From HGM04593 sp045647885 (GTDB lineage: Bacteria > Bacteroidota > Bacteroidia > Bacteroidales > Bacteroidaceae), in assembly GCA_045647885.1 (NCBI GenBank), contig JAZRMX010000048.1:1-64000 (forward strand): DNA of 64,000 nt, read 5' to 3'. The position numbers and the translations under genes were made by a program. The notes under the pieces are model-generated. The model searched no databases. It worked only from the letters and a program-made list of their open reading frames with translations, and was not told the origin of the DNA. How positions within the stretch are numbered: position 1 is the first letter of the stretch; each line of letters starts with the position of its first letter. Shown piece by piece: positions 56,201 through 62,914 of this stretch.

Positions 56201-57185
56201 AGCCAGGAGCATAGATGTAAATGTCGAGGGATATGCCGACGGCACATTTTACAGCACCGACAGCACAATATTCACACGCCGCATAGACGACCTTGTGAAA
56301 CAGAGGAACGAAGCAGAACGCACCATCAGGCCCATAACAGGAATAGATACTCCCGAACTGCTTGCCCACTGCTTCCTGAAAAACGAAGAGGGGCGCAAAC
56401 TGTTCCGCGAAAAAGAGTATAATGAGGCCTTCAAACTATTCAGCGAGGCAGCTGCACTCGGCTACCCCGACGCGGTTTTCAACACAGCTGTCTGCACCAT
56501 GCTTGGCCTGGGTACCGAACAGGATAGCATCAAAGGATTCACTAATTTCCGCAAAGCAGCGAACCTGGGCAACAAGGCAGCCCAGCACAACCTTGCAAGC
56601 TGTTATATGCACGGAGTGGGAACGCACAAGAACGACTCGCTTGCAATAAAATACTACACCCTCTCGGCCGAGAACGGTTACGCTGCATCGCAGACCATAC
56701 TTGCCGACTGTTATATGAAAGGCATTGGAGTGAAACCGGACAGCGCTGTCGCTTACGATTGGTATATGAAGGCTGCCGGACAGGAGGAGCCCGTTGCCCT
56801 CTTTATACTTGGCCAAATAAAGGAAAAGGAGGACATTGCAGCCGGATTAAGCAAACGAAAAATGCGCAAAAGCCCTGCCGGCGACTACTACACCCGCGCC
56901 GCAAAGGCCGGACACAGAGAGGCGCAGTTCAAATTGGCGCAATTCCACGAGAAGGGCACATATGTCAAAAAGAGCCGTAAGAGAGCATTTCACTGGTACC
57001 ACGAGGCTGCAAACCAACAGCACCCCAAAGCAATGGAACGTGTAGCATACTGCTACGAAAAGGGGCGCGGAACAAAGAAAAACGAGTTTGCCGCCGCACG
57101 CTGGTACCGCCTTGCCGAAAAACAGGGCAGCGAACTTGCAAAGAAGAAGATAAAGTGGTACGATACCTTCCGTTTCTTTGAATAG
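53259..57185 (+). CDS. Large exported protein: MG2-like, plug-like and Sel1 repeats
   Basis: A 1308-residue protein with a signal peptide (MMKRLLTYTLLLATLAATAQ). The N-terminal FPEERVYLHFDNNSYYLGESIWFKAYV is the opening of an MG2-like domain, as in Bacteroidota alpha-2-macroglobulin-related proteins. The middle, about residues 380-800, has beta-sandwich and carboxypeptidase-regulatory-like parts; about 800-1000 resembles a TonB plug without a barrel. RTLLWVPQATAIDGKIKVELYNNSTA closes this part. From about residue 1045 to the end are Sel1-like repeats (EAFKLFSEAAALGYPDA and AAQHNLASCYMHGVGT type). The ATG at 53262 is an equal start. It is the last gene of the blaI-blaR1 operon; its function is unknown. 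Confidence 0.8.
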   Translation: MMKRLLTYTLLLATLAATAQEKKDSTLRNTLDNLVVRSVIKQELFPEERVYLHFDNNSYYLGESIWFKAYVTSGTQDTPTTISRVLYVELVAPEGYVVRTQKYKIDDNGTCDGSFELNEQLLSGYYEVRSYTRYMLNRGKDAVFSRVFPVFDKVKNGDYTFRNMLDRRRAFLVDIDKDSSVTGLDRKMRWENGKLPEWDIKFYPEGGHLLEGVETRVAYEIFGPDGINSGKSITLFADGDELFTATPEHMGKGTFLLNPQKGVKYSAAIHGNKKKFRLPEAESEGVAITLDHNSSTIGISVKNTIVSPVELGCAVVHRGKTNFYERFSSNEKSVYFAIDRNTLPEGVNRVILFAGEGLPLAERMFFVTHDGTIVDDRPTARLLVKSNDRPLDNLQATPYGKITLSIEREDGTPLTGGNFSLAVTDADTPLTTSYSYNIYTYMLLGSEVKGYIPDAARYFNPANGNRTRELDLVMLTHGWTSYDWSKLCNRFADLAQPIEKGITVNGRFIKKKPNRRIGKLDKYIVTTIPDSRVKFEITYRDSNVTKYDFKTDEKGEFHLNTKDFYGKKVAKLTPALNSLSTRDSIFAFNLDRYFSPAMRLYDYWERNTGKALTQERLKEEREEIIRINPFEYLLTQVEVVSKKKRSSNYRPPRSEMRLDFLDEWEYAQDVTYLTNRIDPWDPTGYRSHGHYESPFVNHIFDHSTPYGIKEYSLGAPTLSSFDRYVMGSNGGLNSGGNGIVVDVFGGMNKIRRQSSFLIQDPAYHNTLTAVDIMRSAFWRHNLNWCYWIQGMVLDGEYHTDSIPRSNEEYTAGVNVSKMLDFKEIVIRSDENTRKLYNGKRVQSGNTKSIKTYDYSTFYHLFTQKTGIPPRNWDIDDAPDAITFERKSKNAQDDEMPNYVACFIPNSEKERAGSLIPQLSHSSSARYTLVYGYTQSKQFYAPDYSTLRPDSSVRDYRRTLLWVPQATAIDGKIKVELYNNSTARSIDVNVEGYADGTFYSTDSTIFTRRIDDLVKQRNEAERTIRPITGIDTPELLAHCFLKNEEGRKLFREKEYNEAFKLFSEAAALGYPDAVFNTAVCTMLGLGTEQDSIKGFTNFRKAANLGNKAAQHNLASCYMHGVGTHKNDSLAIKYYTLSAENGYAASQTILADCYMKGIGVKPDSAVAYDWYMKAAGQEEPVALFILGQIKEKEDIAAGLSKRKMRKSPAGDYYTRAAKAGHREAQFKLAQFHEKGTYVKKSRKRAFHWYHEAANQQHPKAMERVAYCYEKGRGTKKNEFAAARWYRLAEKQGSELAKKKIKWYDTFRFFE

Positions 57186-57199
57186 CAAAACCTGTTTTG

Positions 57200-57335
57200 T
57201 TATCGGTGAGCTTTTCAGCGGGTGCGGATAGAAAAGCGAGCCAATGACAACTAATTATCGGTGAGCTTTTCAGCAATAGTCACGCGTAGCAACGTTAATA
57301 TGTTGCCGCGTGGAGTGCTGATAGAAAAGCACACC
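57200..57335 (+). repeat. Two tandem hairpins with a shared 20-base repeat ahead of the second wbqC
   Basis: TTATCGGTGAGCTTTTCAGC occurs at 57200-57219 and again at 57255-57274. Each copy pairs its GCTTTTC with a downstream GAAAAGC preceded by an unpaired GATA. Hairpin 1 spans 57205-57242. Hairpin 2 spans 57260-57335: outer GGTG/CACC, GCTTTTC/GAAAAGC and AGCA/TGCT, then an inner helix CACGCG..GCAAC / GTTGC-CGCGTG. It ends two bases before the wbqC ATG. No T run follows either, so they are not ordinary terminators. Confidence 0.7.
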
Positions 57336-57337
57336 TT

Positions 57338-57961
57338 ATGGAATTGCTGTCGCACCCCCTGTATCTCGCACCCGTACCTGTGTACGCACGCCTTTTTGCA
57401 GCCGACAAGCTTGTAATAGATGCCGACGCACCGTTTGTGAAGCAGACCTTTCGCAACCGCGCCGTCATTGCCACAGAGAACGGCACGCAGACACTTACCA
57501 TACCAGTAGTACACAATGGCGGACAGGCGATGCGCGATGTACGTATAAGCGAGCACGGCAACTGGCGACACCTTCACTGGAATGCTATAGTAAGTGCCTA
57601 CCGCAAGAGTGCTTTTTTCGACTATTACGCCGACGATTTTGCCCGTTTCTACCAGGAACGCGATGGTTTCCTTATGGATTTCAACCTGCGCCTGCACGCT
57701 GTGGTGTGCGAACTTTTGGGGCTTGAACAAGAGACCATCATTGCCGAAAAAAGCTCGTTGAAAACAGGGGAAAACAATATTGAGGACCTGCGCTACGCAG
57801 CCGAACCCAAAAGTCTCGACAACATCTCCCTTTTTACTCCCGAACCTTACTACCAAGTGTTTGCCACACGCAACGGGTTCATTCCCTGCACAAGTATCAT
57901 TGACTTGCTTTTTAATATGGGCCCCGAGGCGCTGATTACTTTGCGCGATTGTTGCAGGTAA
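57338..57961 (+). CDS. WbqC family protein, copy 2
   Basis: A 207-residue paralogue of the protein at 50623. The block from APFVKQTFRNRAVIATENGT through NWRHLHWNAIVSAYRKS and DGFLMDF is nearly the same, and both end LLFNMGPEALITLRDCC. The region after LLGLEQ has four extra residues and differs, so the copies are an old duplication rather than a recent one. The start codon lies immediately behind a long hairpin. The role of the family is uncertain. Confidence 0.85.
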   Translation: MELLSHPLYLAPVPVYARLFAADKLVIDADAPFVKQTFRNRAVIATENGTQTLTIPVVHNGGQAMRDVRISEHGNWRHLHWNAIVSAYRKSAFFDYYADDFARFYQERDGFLMDFNLRLHAVVCELLGLEQETIIAEKSSLKTGENNIEDLRYAAEPKSLDNISLFTPEPYYQVFATRNGFIPCTSIIDLLFNMGPEALITLRDCCR

Positions 57962-58776
57962 ATCGGAGAATTTTTTATTTACCGCCGATGGTAAAGCGGG
58001 GTTTATAACCCAATATTACCTTCTGTAAAAACTTGCTTTTAAGTTCTCGGTGTCGCTAACTGTCGTTTTTTGTTTCTGTGTAAATTCTTTATTGCCCTTT
58101 TGTCGCGCAAAAGGGCGCAAAACGCCCGGCACGTTATCGCTTCTCACAAAAACAGAGCTACTCCAAGCTGTATTCTTTAACGGCGCCGGTTTTATTTTAG
58201 GACATTACTTCTGCGGATGCTATCAAGGGCGCACACATCGGTGCGCCCCTACCAACCATAGCAAGAGTAATTTCAAAAAACTGCAGCACCGTTAAAATTA
58301 CAGCGGAAGGCCCTGTTGGTAGCAGGTCATTGTGCGAAAGCTTGTGCAAACGAGCGCAGAGGGTAAATTTATTTATACTATGCCGAGTGCAGCCAAACTT
58401 GCGCGTAGCGAAAATGTTTGAGTGTAGTGCGACAATATTTTTTTCTTAATTGTCGCACGGAACGAGTTCCGCAGCACCCTGCTAACAACAGAAAGGCTTG
58501 AAGCGGCAAGCGAGCCACGAATGAGTTATATTGCCCATAGGGCAATTCACGAACAAGAGTGGTGAGCAACTAATTTTACTCGCGTGCTGCGCCTTTTGCT
58601 TCTTTTCGTCTCACGAAAAGAAGGAGAAAGGAATAAGTATATTGAGAGAACACCTCACGGGCCACCGAGAACTACAAAGCAAAAATAAAGCAACGTATTA
58701 AACTTCTCCCCTTGCTTTGCGAGGCGGAGGTGTCGGCTTGCCGACGGAGGGGAGCGAAAAAACACAAAAAAACACA
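57962..58776. repeat. Gene-free stretch rich in short palindromes
   Basis: No gene of convincing quality is seen in these 815 bases. An open frame at 58050-58295 has no recognisable features. Perfect hairpins include CCCTTTTG/CAAAAGGG near 58095, GGGCG/CGCCC near 58110, GGGCGCAC/GTGCGCCC near 58230, GTGCGACAAT/ATTGTCGCAC (58427-58458), ATTGCCC/GGGCAAT (58530-58546), an 11-bp stem at 58599-58623, and CTCCCC..GGGGAG enclosing GTCGGC/GCCGAC (58706-58754). The last resembles intergenic repeats I have seen in gut Bacteroidota. Confidence 0.6.
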
Positions 58777-58806
58777 CCCCGCTAACCGAAAAACGGAGAG
58801 CGGGGC
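58777..58806 (-). terminator. Intrinsic terminator after the FISUMP-like gene
   Basis: CCCCGCT (58777-) pairs with AGCGGGG at the other end, with a second CCG/CGG pairing inside. On the minus strand it is followed by TGTGTTTTTTTG. It lies about 22 bases after the stop codon. Confidence 0.85.
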
Positions 58807-58827
58807 GACGCTATTTATTCACTTACA

Positions 58828-59481
58828 CTACTCACACACAGGGCGGACCGAATGACCGAAGTAACGGCTGACGTAGTAGTAGTAGCTGCTACTGCTGAAG
58901 AACAGGCCGTAAGCGCTGTTGCTGTAGCTGCTGTTCAACGAGCTCGACCAATAGCTGCCGTAAGCCCCCTGACTGTAAACTTCCACTCCGTCGCGATAGC
59001 TCGCAGCGGGCAAGAAGATGCTGTTGCCGTTGGGACCGGTTACGCGGTAACCGGTTACACCGTTAAGGGTGGTCCACTGCCAGGTGCAGTTGTGTCTTAA
59101 TTCTTCTATTTCATTAAATGTGGGCATACGCCAAGAGCCGCCCCACTGAACGTGGGCAACATCATCCTCGGGTTCAAGGGCGGTTTTGTTGTCTACTGTG
59201 CCGTAACTGCTACTTGTGCAGTATTTGGTCATTGAATAGTAACTACCGTTGCAATATTTATAGGTGCTCAAAGAGTAATCTTCTTTTTCCTCGGTTTCGC
59301 CCCAAGCGTAGTAACCGCCGTACTCTTCGGGGGCGGTGGCACCAACGTTGCAGCTTGCCCATTTAACCGAAAGACCAAGGTCGATGGCACGGCTGGAGGT
59401 GGCAGGTTCTTCGGGAATTGTTTGTGCTCCTACACTCAATGTGAACAGCAAGGCTACGAAAAGAAAGTAAATCTTTTTCAT
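58828..59481 (-). CDS. Exported FISUMP/DUF1566-like protein with Ser/Tyr/Asn-rich C-terminus
   Basis: A 217-residue protein with a signal peptide (MKKIYFLFVALLFTLSVGAQ). The body is the C-type-lectin-like domain of the Fibrobacter major paralogous / DUF1566 group: IDLGLSVKWASCNVGA, GGYYAWGE, WGGSWRMPTFNEIEELR, NGNSIFLPAASYRDG, SYWSSS and the last strand GHSVRPV. Residues about 174-210 are almost all Ser, Tyr, Asn and Phe, coded by AGC, TAC, AAC and TTC. That pattern is typical of diversity-generating-retroelement targets, but also of stable paralogues. No reverse transcriptase lies nearby. It follows proA by 60 bp. Confidence 0.85.
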   Translation of the reverse strand: MKKIYFLFVALLFTLSVGAQTIPEEPATSSRAIDLGLSVKWASCNVGATAPEEYGGYYAWGETEEKEDYSLSTYKYCNGSYYSMTKYCTSSSYGTVDNKTALEPEDDVAHVQWGGSWRMPTFNEIEELRHNCTWQWTTLNGVTGYRVTGPNGNSIFLPAASYRDGVEVYSQGAYGSYWSSSLNSSYSNSAYGLFFSSSSYYYYVSRYFGHSVRPVCE

Positions 59482-59541
59482 AGTATTGTTGTGTTGATAA
59501 GTTTATTTCTTTTTATTGGTTAGTTAATTGCCAAAACAAAA

Positions 59542-60795
59542 CTACCCGCGCACCTGCCCGTTACCCTTTATAATCCACTTATAAGTAACAATCTCCTCGA
59601 GAGCCATAGGACCACGAGCGTGCAGTTTCTGCGTGCTTATACCAATCTCGGCACCAAGCCCGAACTGCGCGCCATCGGTAAACGAAGTAGGTGCATTTGC
59701 ATAAACACAAGCTGCATCGACAAGCAAGGTAAAAGTATCCACAACAGCATCGTCCTCGGCTACTACGCACTCGCTGTGCCCCGAACCGTATGCTGCAATA
59801 TGCTCCACAGCCTCATCGACCGAAGATACAGTTTTAACCGACATTGCATAACTCAAGAATTCCGTGCCATAGCTCTCGGCTGTCGCGTGAAAGAGCAAAT
59901 CTGATGGGTAATTGCCTTCGAGAGCGCCGTAAGCGGCACCGTCGGCATAAATCTTGACATTGCTACGCTGCAATGGGGCGCAAAGAGCTGCAAGCTCACC
60001 AAGCCTTGCAGTGTGAACGAGCAAGCAGTCGAGCGCGTTGCACACACTCACACGGCGCGTTTTTGCATTGTTCACAATAGCCATACCCTTTTCCAAGCTA
60101 CCCGACTCATCAAAATATGTGTGGCACACACCGGCACCTGTTTCAATTACAGGTATTGTGGCGTTTGCACGCACAAAGTTTATAAGGCCGCTACTGCCGC
60201 GAGGGATTATCAAATCGACATAACCGCGAGCTGTGAGCAGGGCATTTGTAGCCTCACGCTCCACGGGCAGAAGCTCTACAATATGTTTATCTACTCCAAA
60301 GCCGTTAAGCACCGAGCGTATAACCGACACGATTGCCTTGTTAGAGGCTTCGGCATCGCTACCACCTTTAAGCAAACAAGCACTGCCGGCCTTAAGACAA
60401 AGCGCAAAGACATCGAAGCTAACATTGGGGCGAGCCTCATAAATAACACCAATCACACCAAAAGGAACGCTCACACGCTTTAGTTCAAGCCCATTGGGAA
60501 GGGTGTTTTCTTTAAGTACACGACCAAGAGGCGAGGGCAAAGAAGCCACATTACGCATATCGTCGGCAATGGCAGCAATGCGCTCGGGGGTGAGGCGCAA
60601 GCGGTCGTAACGGGGGTCGTCGGGCGACATTTTCTGCAAATCCTCTTCGTTGGCTGCAAGAATATCGGCAGAACGCTCCACCGCAGCATCGGCCACAGCA
60701 AGCAGAATCTTATTCACCTGCTCCGCACCAAGTTTCAAAACCGCAGTAGAAGCGGTTTTCACCCTTTTGAATATATCATTGTATTCCATAATCAT
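59542..60795 (-). CDS. proA: Gamma-glutamyl phosphate reductase (ProA)
   Basis: A 417-residue NADPH enzyme of proline synthesis, aldehyde-dehydrogenase fold. Family parts are PFGVIGVIYEARPNVSFDV (about residue 105), CLLKGGSDAEASN, LIIPRGSSGLINFV, the catalytic Cys in VSVCNALDCLLVH (about 262) and LGAEIGISTQKLHARGPM near the end. I start at 60795, two bases after the proB stop; the ATG at 60789 is equally likely. The longer reading to 60840 lies inside proB. Confidence 0.95.
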   Translation of the reverse strand: MIMEYNDIFKRVKTASTAVLKLGAEQVNKILLAVADAAVERSADILAANEEDLQKMSPDDPRYDRLRLTPERIAAIADDMRNVASLPSPLGRVLKENTLPNGLELKRVSVPFGVIGVIYEARPNVSFDVFALCLKAGSACLLKGGSDAEASNKAIVSVIRSVLNGFGVDKHIVELLPVEREATNALLTARGYVDLIIPRGSSGLINFVRANATIPVIETGAGVCHTYFDESGSLEKGMAIVNNAKTRRVSVCNALDCLLVHTARLGELAALCAPLQRSNVKIYADGAAYGALEGNYPSDLLFHATAESYGTEFLSYAMSVKTVSSVDEAVEHIAAYGSGHSECVVAEDDAVVDTFTLLVDAACVYANAPTSFTDGAQFGLGAEIGISTQKLHARGPMALEEIVTYKWIIKGNGQVRG

Positions 60796-60797
60796 TC

Positions 60798-61886
60798 TTA
60801 TTCCAAATATAAATAATCGTAATGTACCACAGGCTTGCAACCGTGCTTGCCCATAAGTTCTTTAATCTCCTCGCTGTCGCAAGCTATGCGTCCCACGCCC
60901 AGCACTCTGCCGTCGGAAGCTGCAACCTGCACAAGGTCGTCGCGCCCGAAGACCCCCTCGGCACTAACCACGCCTACAGGAAGTATGCTCACAGCCTTTT
61001 CACCACACACGGCAGCCACAGCCTTCTCGTTCAGGTAAATTGTTCCCTTAACGAATCCCGTGCTGTGGGCTATCCACTTTTTAATGGGCGAAACATTGCC
61101 TTGTGAGGGCTCAAAACAGGTGCATACTACCTTTTCGGGCTCTGTCACCAAAGTGGTGAGCACACCCTCGCGCTTACCGTTGGCAATATATACGGCAATA
61201 CCCTCTTCGGCAACCTTGCGGGCGATGTTGCACTTTGTCATCATACCTCCGCGACCAAAGCTCGACTTTGTTGCCTGTATATAGTCGGAAAGCTCTCTGC
61301 CCGGCTCCACACGGCGTATTACCTCCACTCCCTCGGTACCGGGAACACCGTTGTACACACCATCCACGTTGCTCAGAATCACAAGTGCCTGTGCATCGAC
61401 CATTGATGCCATCATACCCGAAAGCTCATCGTTGTCGGTAAACATAAGCTCGGTTACGCTCACCGTGTCATTTTCGTTCACAATGGGAAGCACGCCATTG
61501 TCGAGCATCACCATAATGCAGTTACGCTGGTTCAGATAAAGACGTCGGGTTGCAAAGCTCTCCTTCATAGTGAGAACCTGCCCCACAGGTATATTATGCT
61601 CGCGAAAAAGTTCGTAATAACGGTTTATAAGTTTAGCTTGCCCCACTGCCGAAAAGAGCTGACGCTGCCCCACTGTATCGAGGTTCTTCGCCGCAAGACC
61701 GCGCAACTCGCTACGGCCGCTCGCCACAGCTCCCGAAGATATGAGAACAACCTCGACACCCATAGAGCGCAGGGCTGCAATTTCGTCTACTATGGCCGAC
61801 ATACGCGTAACATCGAGCGTTCCGTCGGCACGGGTGAGCACGTTACTGCCCACCTTTACTGCTATACGTTTATATGTTGTCTGCAT
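60798..61886 (-). CDS. proB: Glutamate 5-kinase (ProB) with PUA domain
   Basis: A 362-residue kinase for the first step of proline synthesis. The kinase part shows RIAVKVGSNVLTRADG, LISSGAVASG, VNENDTVSV, and FGRGGMMTKCNIARKVAEEGI. The PUA domain covers about residues 275-355 (AVSILPVGVVSAEGVFGRDDLVQV). It sits 4 bp after proC and just before proA, forming proC-proB-proA. Confidence 0.96.
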   Translation of the reverse strand: MQTTYKRIAVKVGSNVLTRADGTLDVTRMSAIVDEIAALRSMGVEVVLISSGAVASGRSELRGLAAKNLDTVGQRQLFSAVGQAKLINRYYELFREHNIPVGQVLTMKESFATRRLYLNQRNCIMVMLDNGVLPIVNENDTVSVTELMFTDNDELSGMMASMVDAQALVILSNVDGVYNGVPGTEGVEVIRRVEPGRELSDYIQATKSSFGRGGMMTKCNIARKVAEEGIAVYIANGKREGVLTTLVTEPEKVVCTCFEPSQGNVSPIKKWIAHSTGFVKGTIYLNEKAVAAVCGEKAVSILPVGVVSAEGVFGRDDLVQVAASDGRVLGVGRIACDSEEIKELMGKHGCKPVVHYDYLYLE

Positions 61887-61890
61887 AGTT

Positions 61891-62688
61891 TTATAAATTC
61901 TTTTTTGTAGAAGCCTTCAACCCTGCTGCCACGCTTGCCGCAAAACCGGCCTCTTCCATAGCTGAAAGACCTTTTAAGGTGAGCCCTCCGGGGGTTGTAA
62001 CCTTGTTTATCTCCACTGTGGGAGTGGTTGCATTTGTTTCGAGCACGCTCAAAGCTCCTTTAACAGTCTGCATCACAATTTCCTGTGCATCCTTCTCGTT
62101 AAAGCCAAGCTCTACACCACCGGCTATCGCCGCACGCATATATTGCAAAGCGTATGCAATACCGCACGAAGCAAGCGATGTTCCTGCAGGAATAAGTTCC
62201 TCGGGCACTGGTATAGCCTTACCAAGAGGCGAAAAGAGCGCGAGCATAGCCTCATCGCTTGTATCCGTGGCACGCTTACCACAGATAAATGTCACACTCT
62301 CCCTTGTAGCAATGGCAGTATTGGGAATAACTATATAAAGCACCGGCAAAGCGCAGCCATCTTTCTTGAGCCAGCCGTCGAGCAGCTCGCTGCTCACTCC
62401 GCCGGCAACCGAGGCAACCACCTGTTTGCCATAATCGAGTACAGGCTTCAGCTCCTCTATAACCTCCTCCACCTTCCAAGGCTTCACGGCAAGAAAAACA
62501 ATGTCGGCACCCGCAGCAGCTTCACTGTTACAAGTTATTGTATTTATTGATGGATATTCGCTCTTTAGCGCATCGAGCTTGCCGGCTGAAGGGTTCGACA
62601 CACAAATATCGACACCCTCGGCGGTGAGGGCAAGGCCTCGCGCTATTGCACCGCCCATATTTCCGGCTCCTATTATTGCTATTTTCAT
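61891..62688 (-). CDS. proC: Pyrroline-5-carboxylate reductase (ProC)
   Basis: A 265-residue NAD(P)H enzyme for the last step of proline synthesis. The nucleotide motif GAGNMGGAIARG is at residues 7-18, FLAVKPWKVEEVIEEL at about 70, the substrate-site region ASCGIAYALQYMRAAIAGGVELG at about 170-190, and VTTPGGLTLKGLSAMEEAGF near the C-terminus. It is the first gene of the proline operon, with a good promoter 31 bp upstream. Confidence 0.96.
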   Translation of the reverse strand: MKIAIIGAGNMGGAIARGLALTAEGVDICVSNPSAGKLDALKSEYPSINTITCNSEAAAGADIVFLAVKPWKVEEVIEELKPVLDYGKQVVASVAGGVSSELLDGWLKKDGCALPVLYIVIPNTAIATRESVTFICGKRATDTSDEAMLALFSPLGKAIPVPEELIPAGTSLASCGIAYALQYMRAAIAGGVELGFNEKDAQEIVMQTVKGALSVLETNATTPTVEINKVTTPGGLTLKGLSAMEEAGFAASVAAGLKASTKKNL

Positions 62689-62718
62689 TTTTCTGTTGTT
62701 CAGTAATTACACGAGGTG

Positions 62719-62751
62719 CAAATTTAAACAAATAAAGAAGATTGCGACAAA
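62719..62751 (-). promoter_or_regulatory. Promoter of the proCBA operon
   Basis: On the minus strand, -33 TTTG at 62751-62748 and -7 TAAATTTG at 62726-62719, first bases 25 apart. Confidence 0.7.
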
Positions 62752-62819
62752 ACAAGACCAAAAAAATACAAGGAATAATAAAGGAAAAACAACGATAGAT
62801 AAACATTTTTCACATTGTT

Positions 62820-62895
62820 AACATTTTTTAACAACGGGGGGTGATTACAGAACTTTTTAATTTATATTTGCCTCCATAACAACATTTTTTAACAA
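62820..62895 (+). repeat. 15-base direct repeat around the lipoprotein promoter
   Basis: AACATTTTTTAACAA occurs at 62820-62834 and 62881-62895, exactly 61 bases apart, one copy on each side of the -7 element. The first copy also forms TGTTAA..TTAACA, a small dyad. Confidence 0.55.
62863..62870 (+). promoter_or_regulatory. -7 element of the lipoprotein gene
   Basis: TATATTTG matches TAnnTTTG and is followed by CC. It lies 44 bp ahead of the start codon; no TTTG is seen at -33. Confidence 0.6.
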
Positions 62896-62914
62896 AATAA
62901 ACATATTTTCATTT

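Noticed and set aside
57200..57274. Terminal repeats of an insertion sequence
   Set aside because: The 20-base copies are in direct orientation 55 bases apart and no transposase lies between or beside them.
58050..58295. An 81-codon frame in the gene-free stretch
   Set aside because: It spans several perfect hairpins, is not hydrophobic or charged in a regular way, and has no promoter. It looks like repeat DNA read by chance.
57962..58776. Possible CRISPR array
   Set aside because: The palindromes differ from each other and there is no regular repeat-spacer spacing; no cas gene is nearby.
58828..59481. A confirmed diversity-generating retroelement
   Set aside because: Only a target-like tail is seen. 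No reverse transcriptase, Avd or template repeat exists in the window, and stable paralogues of this family look alike.
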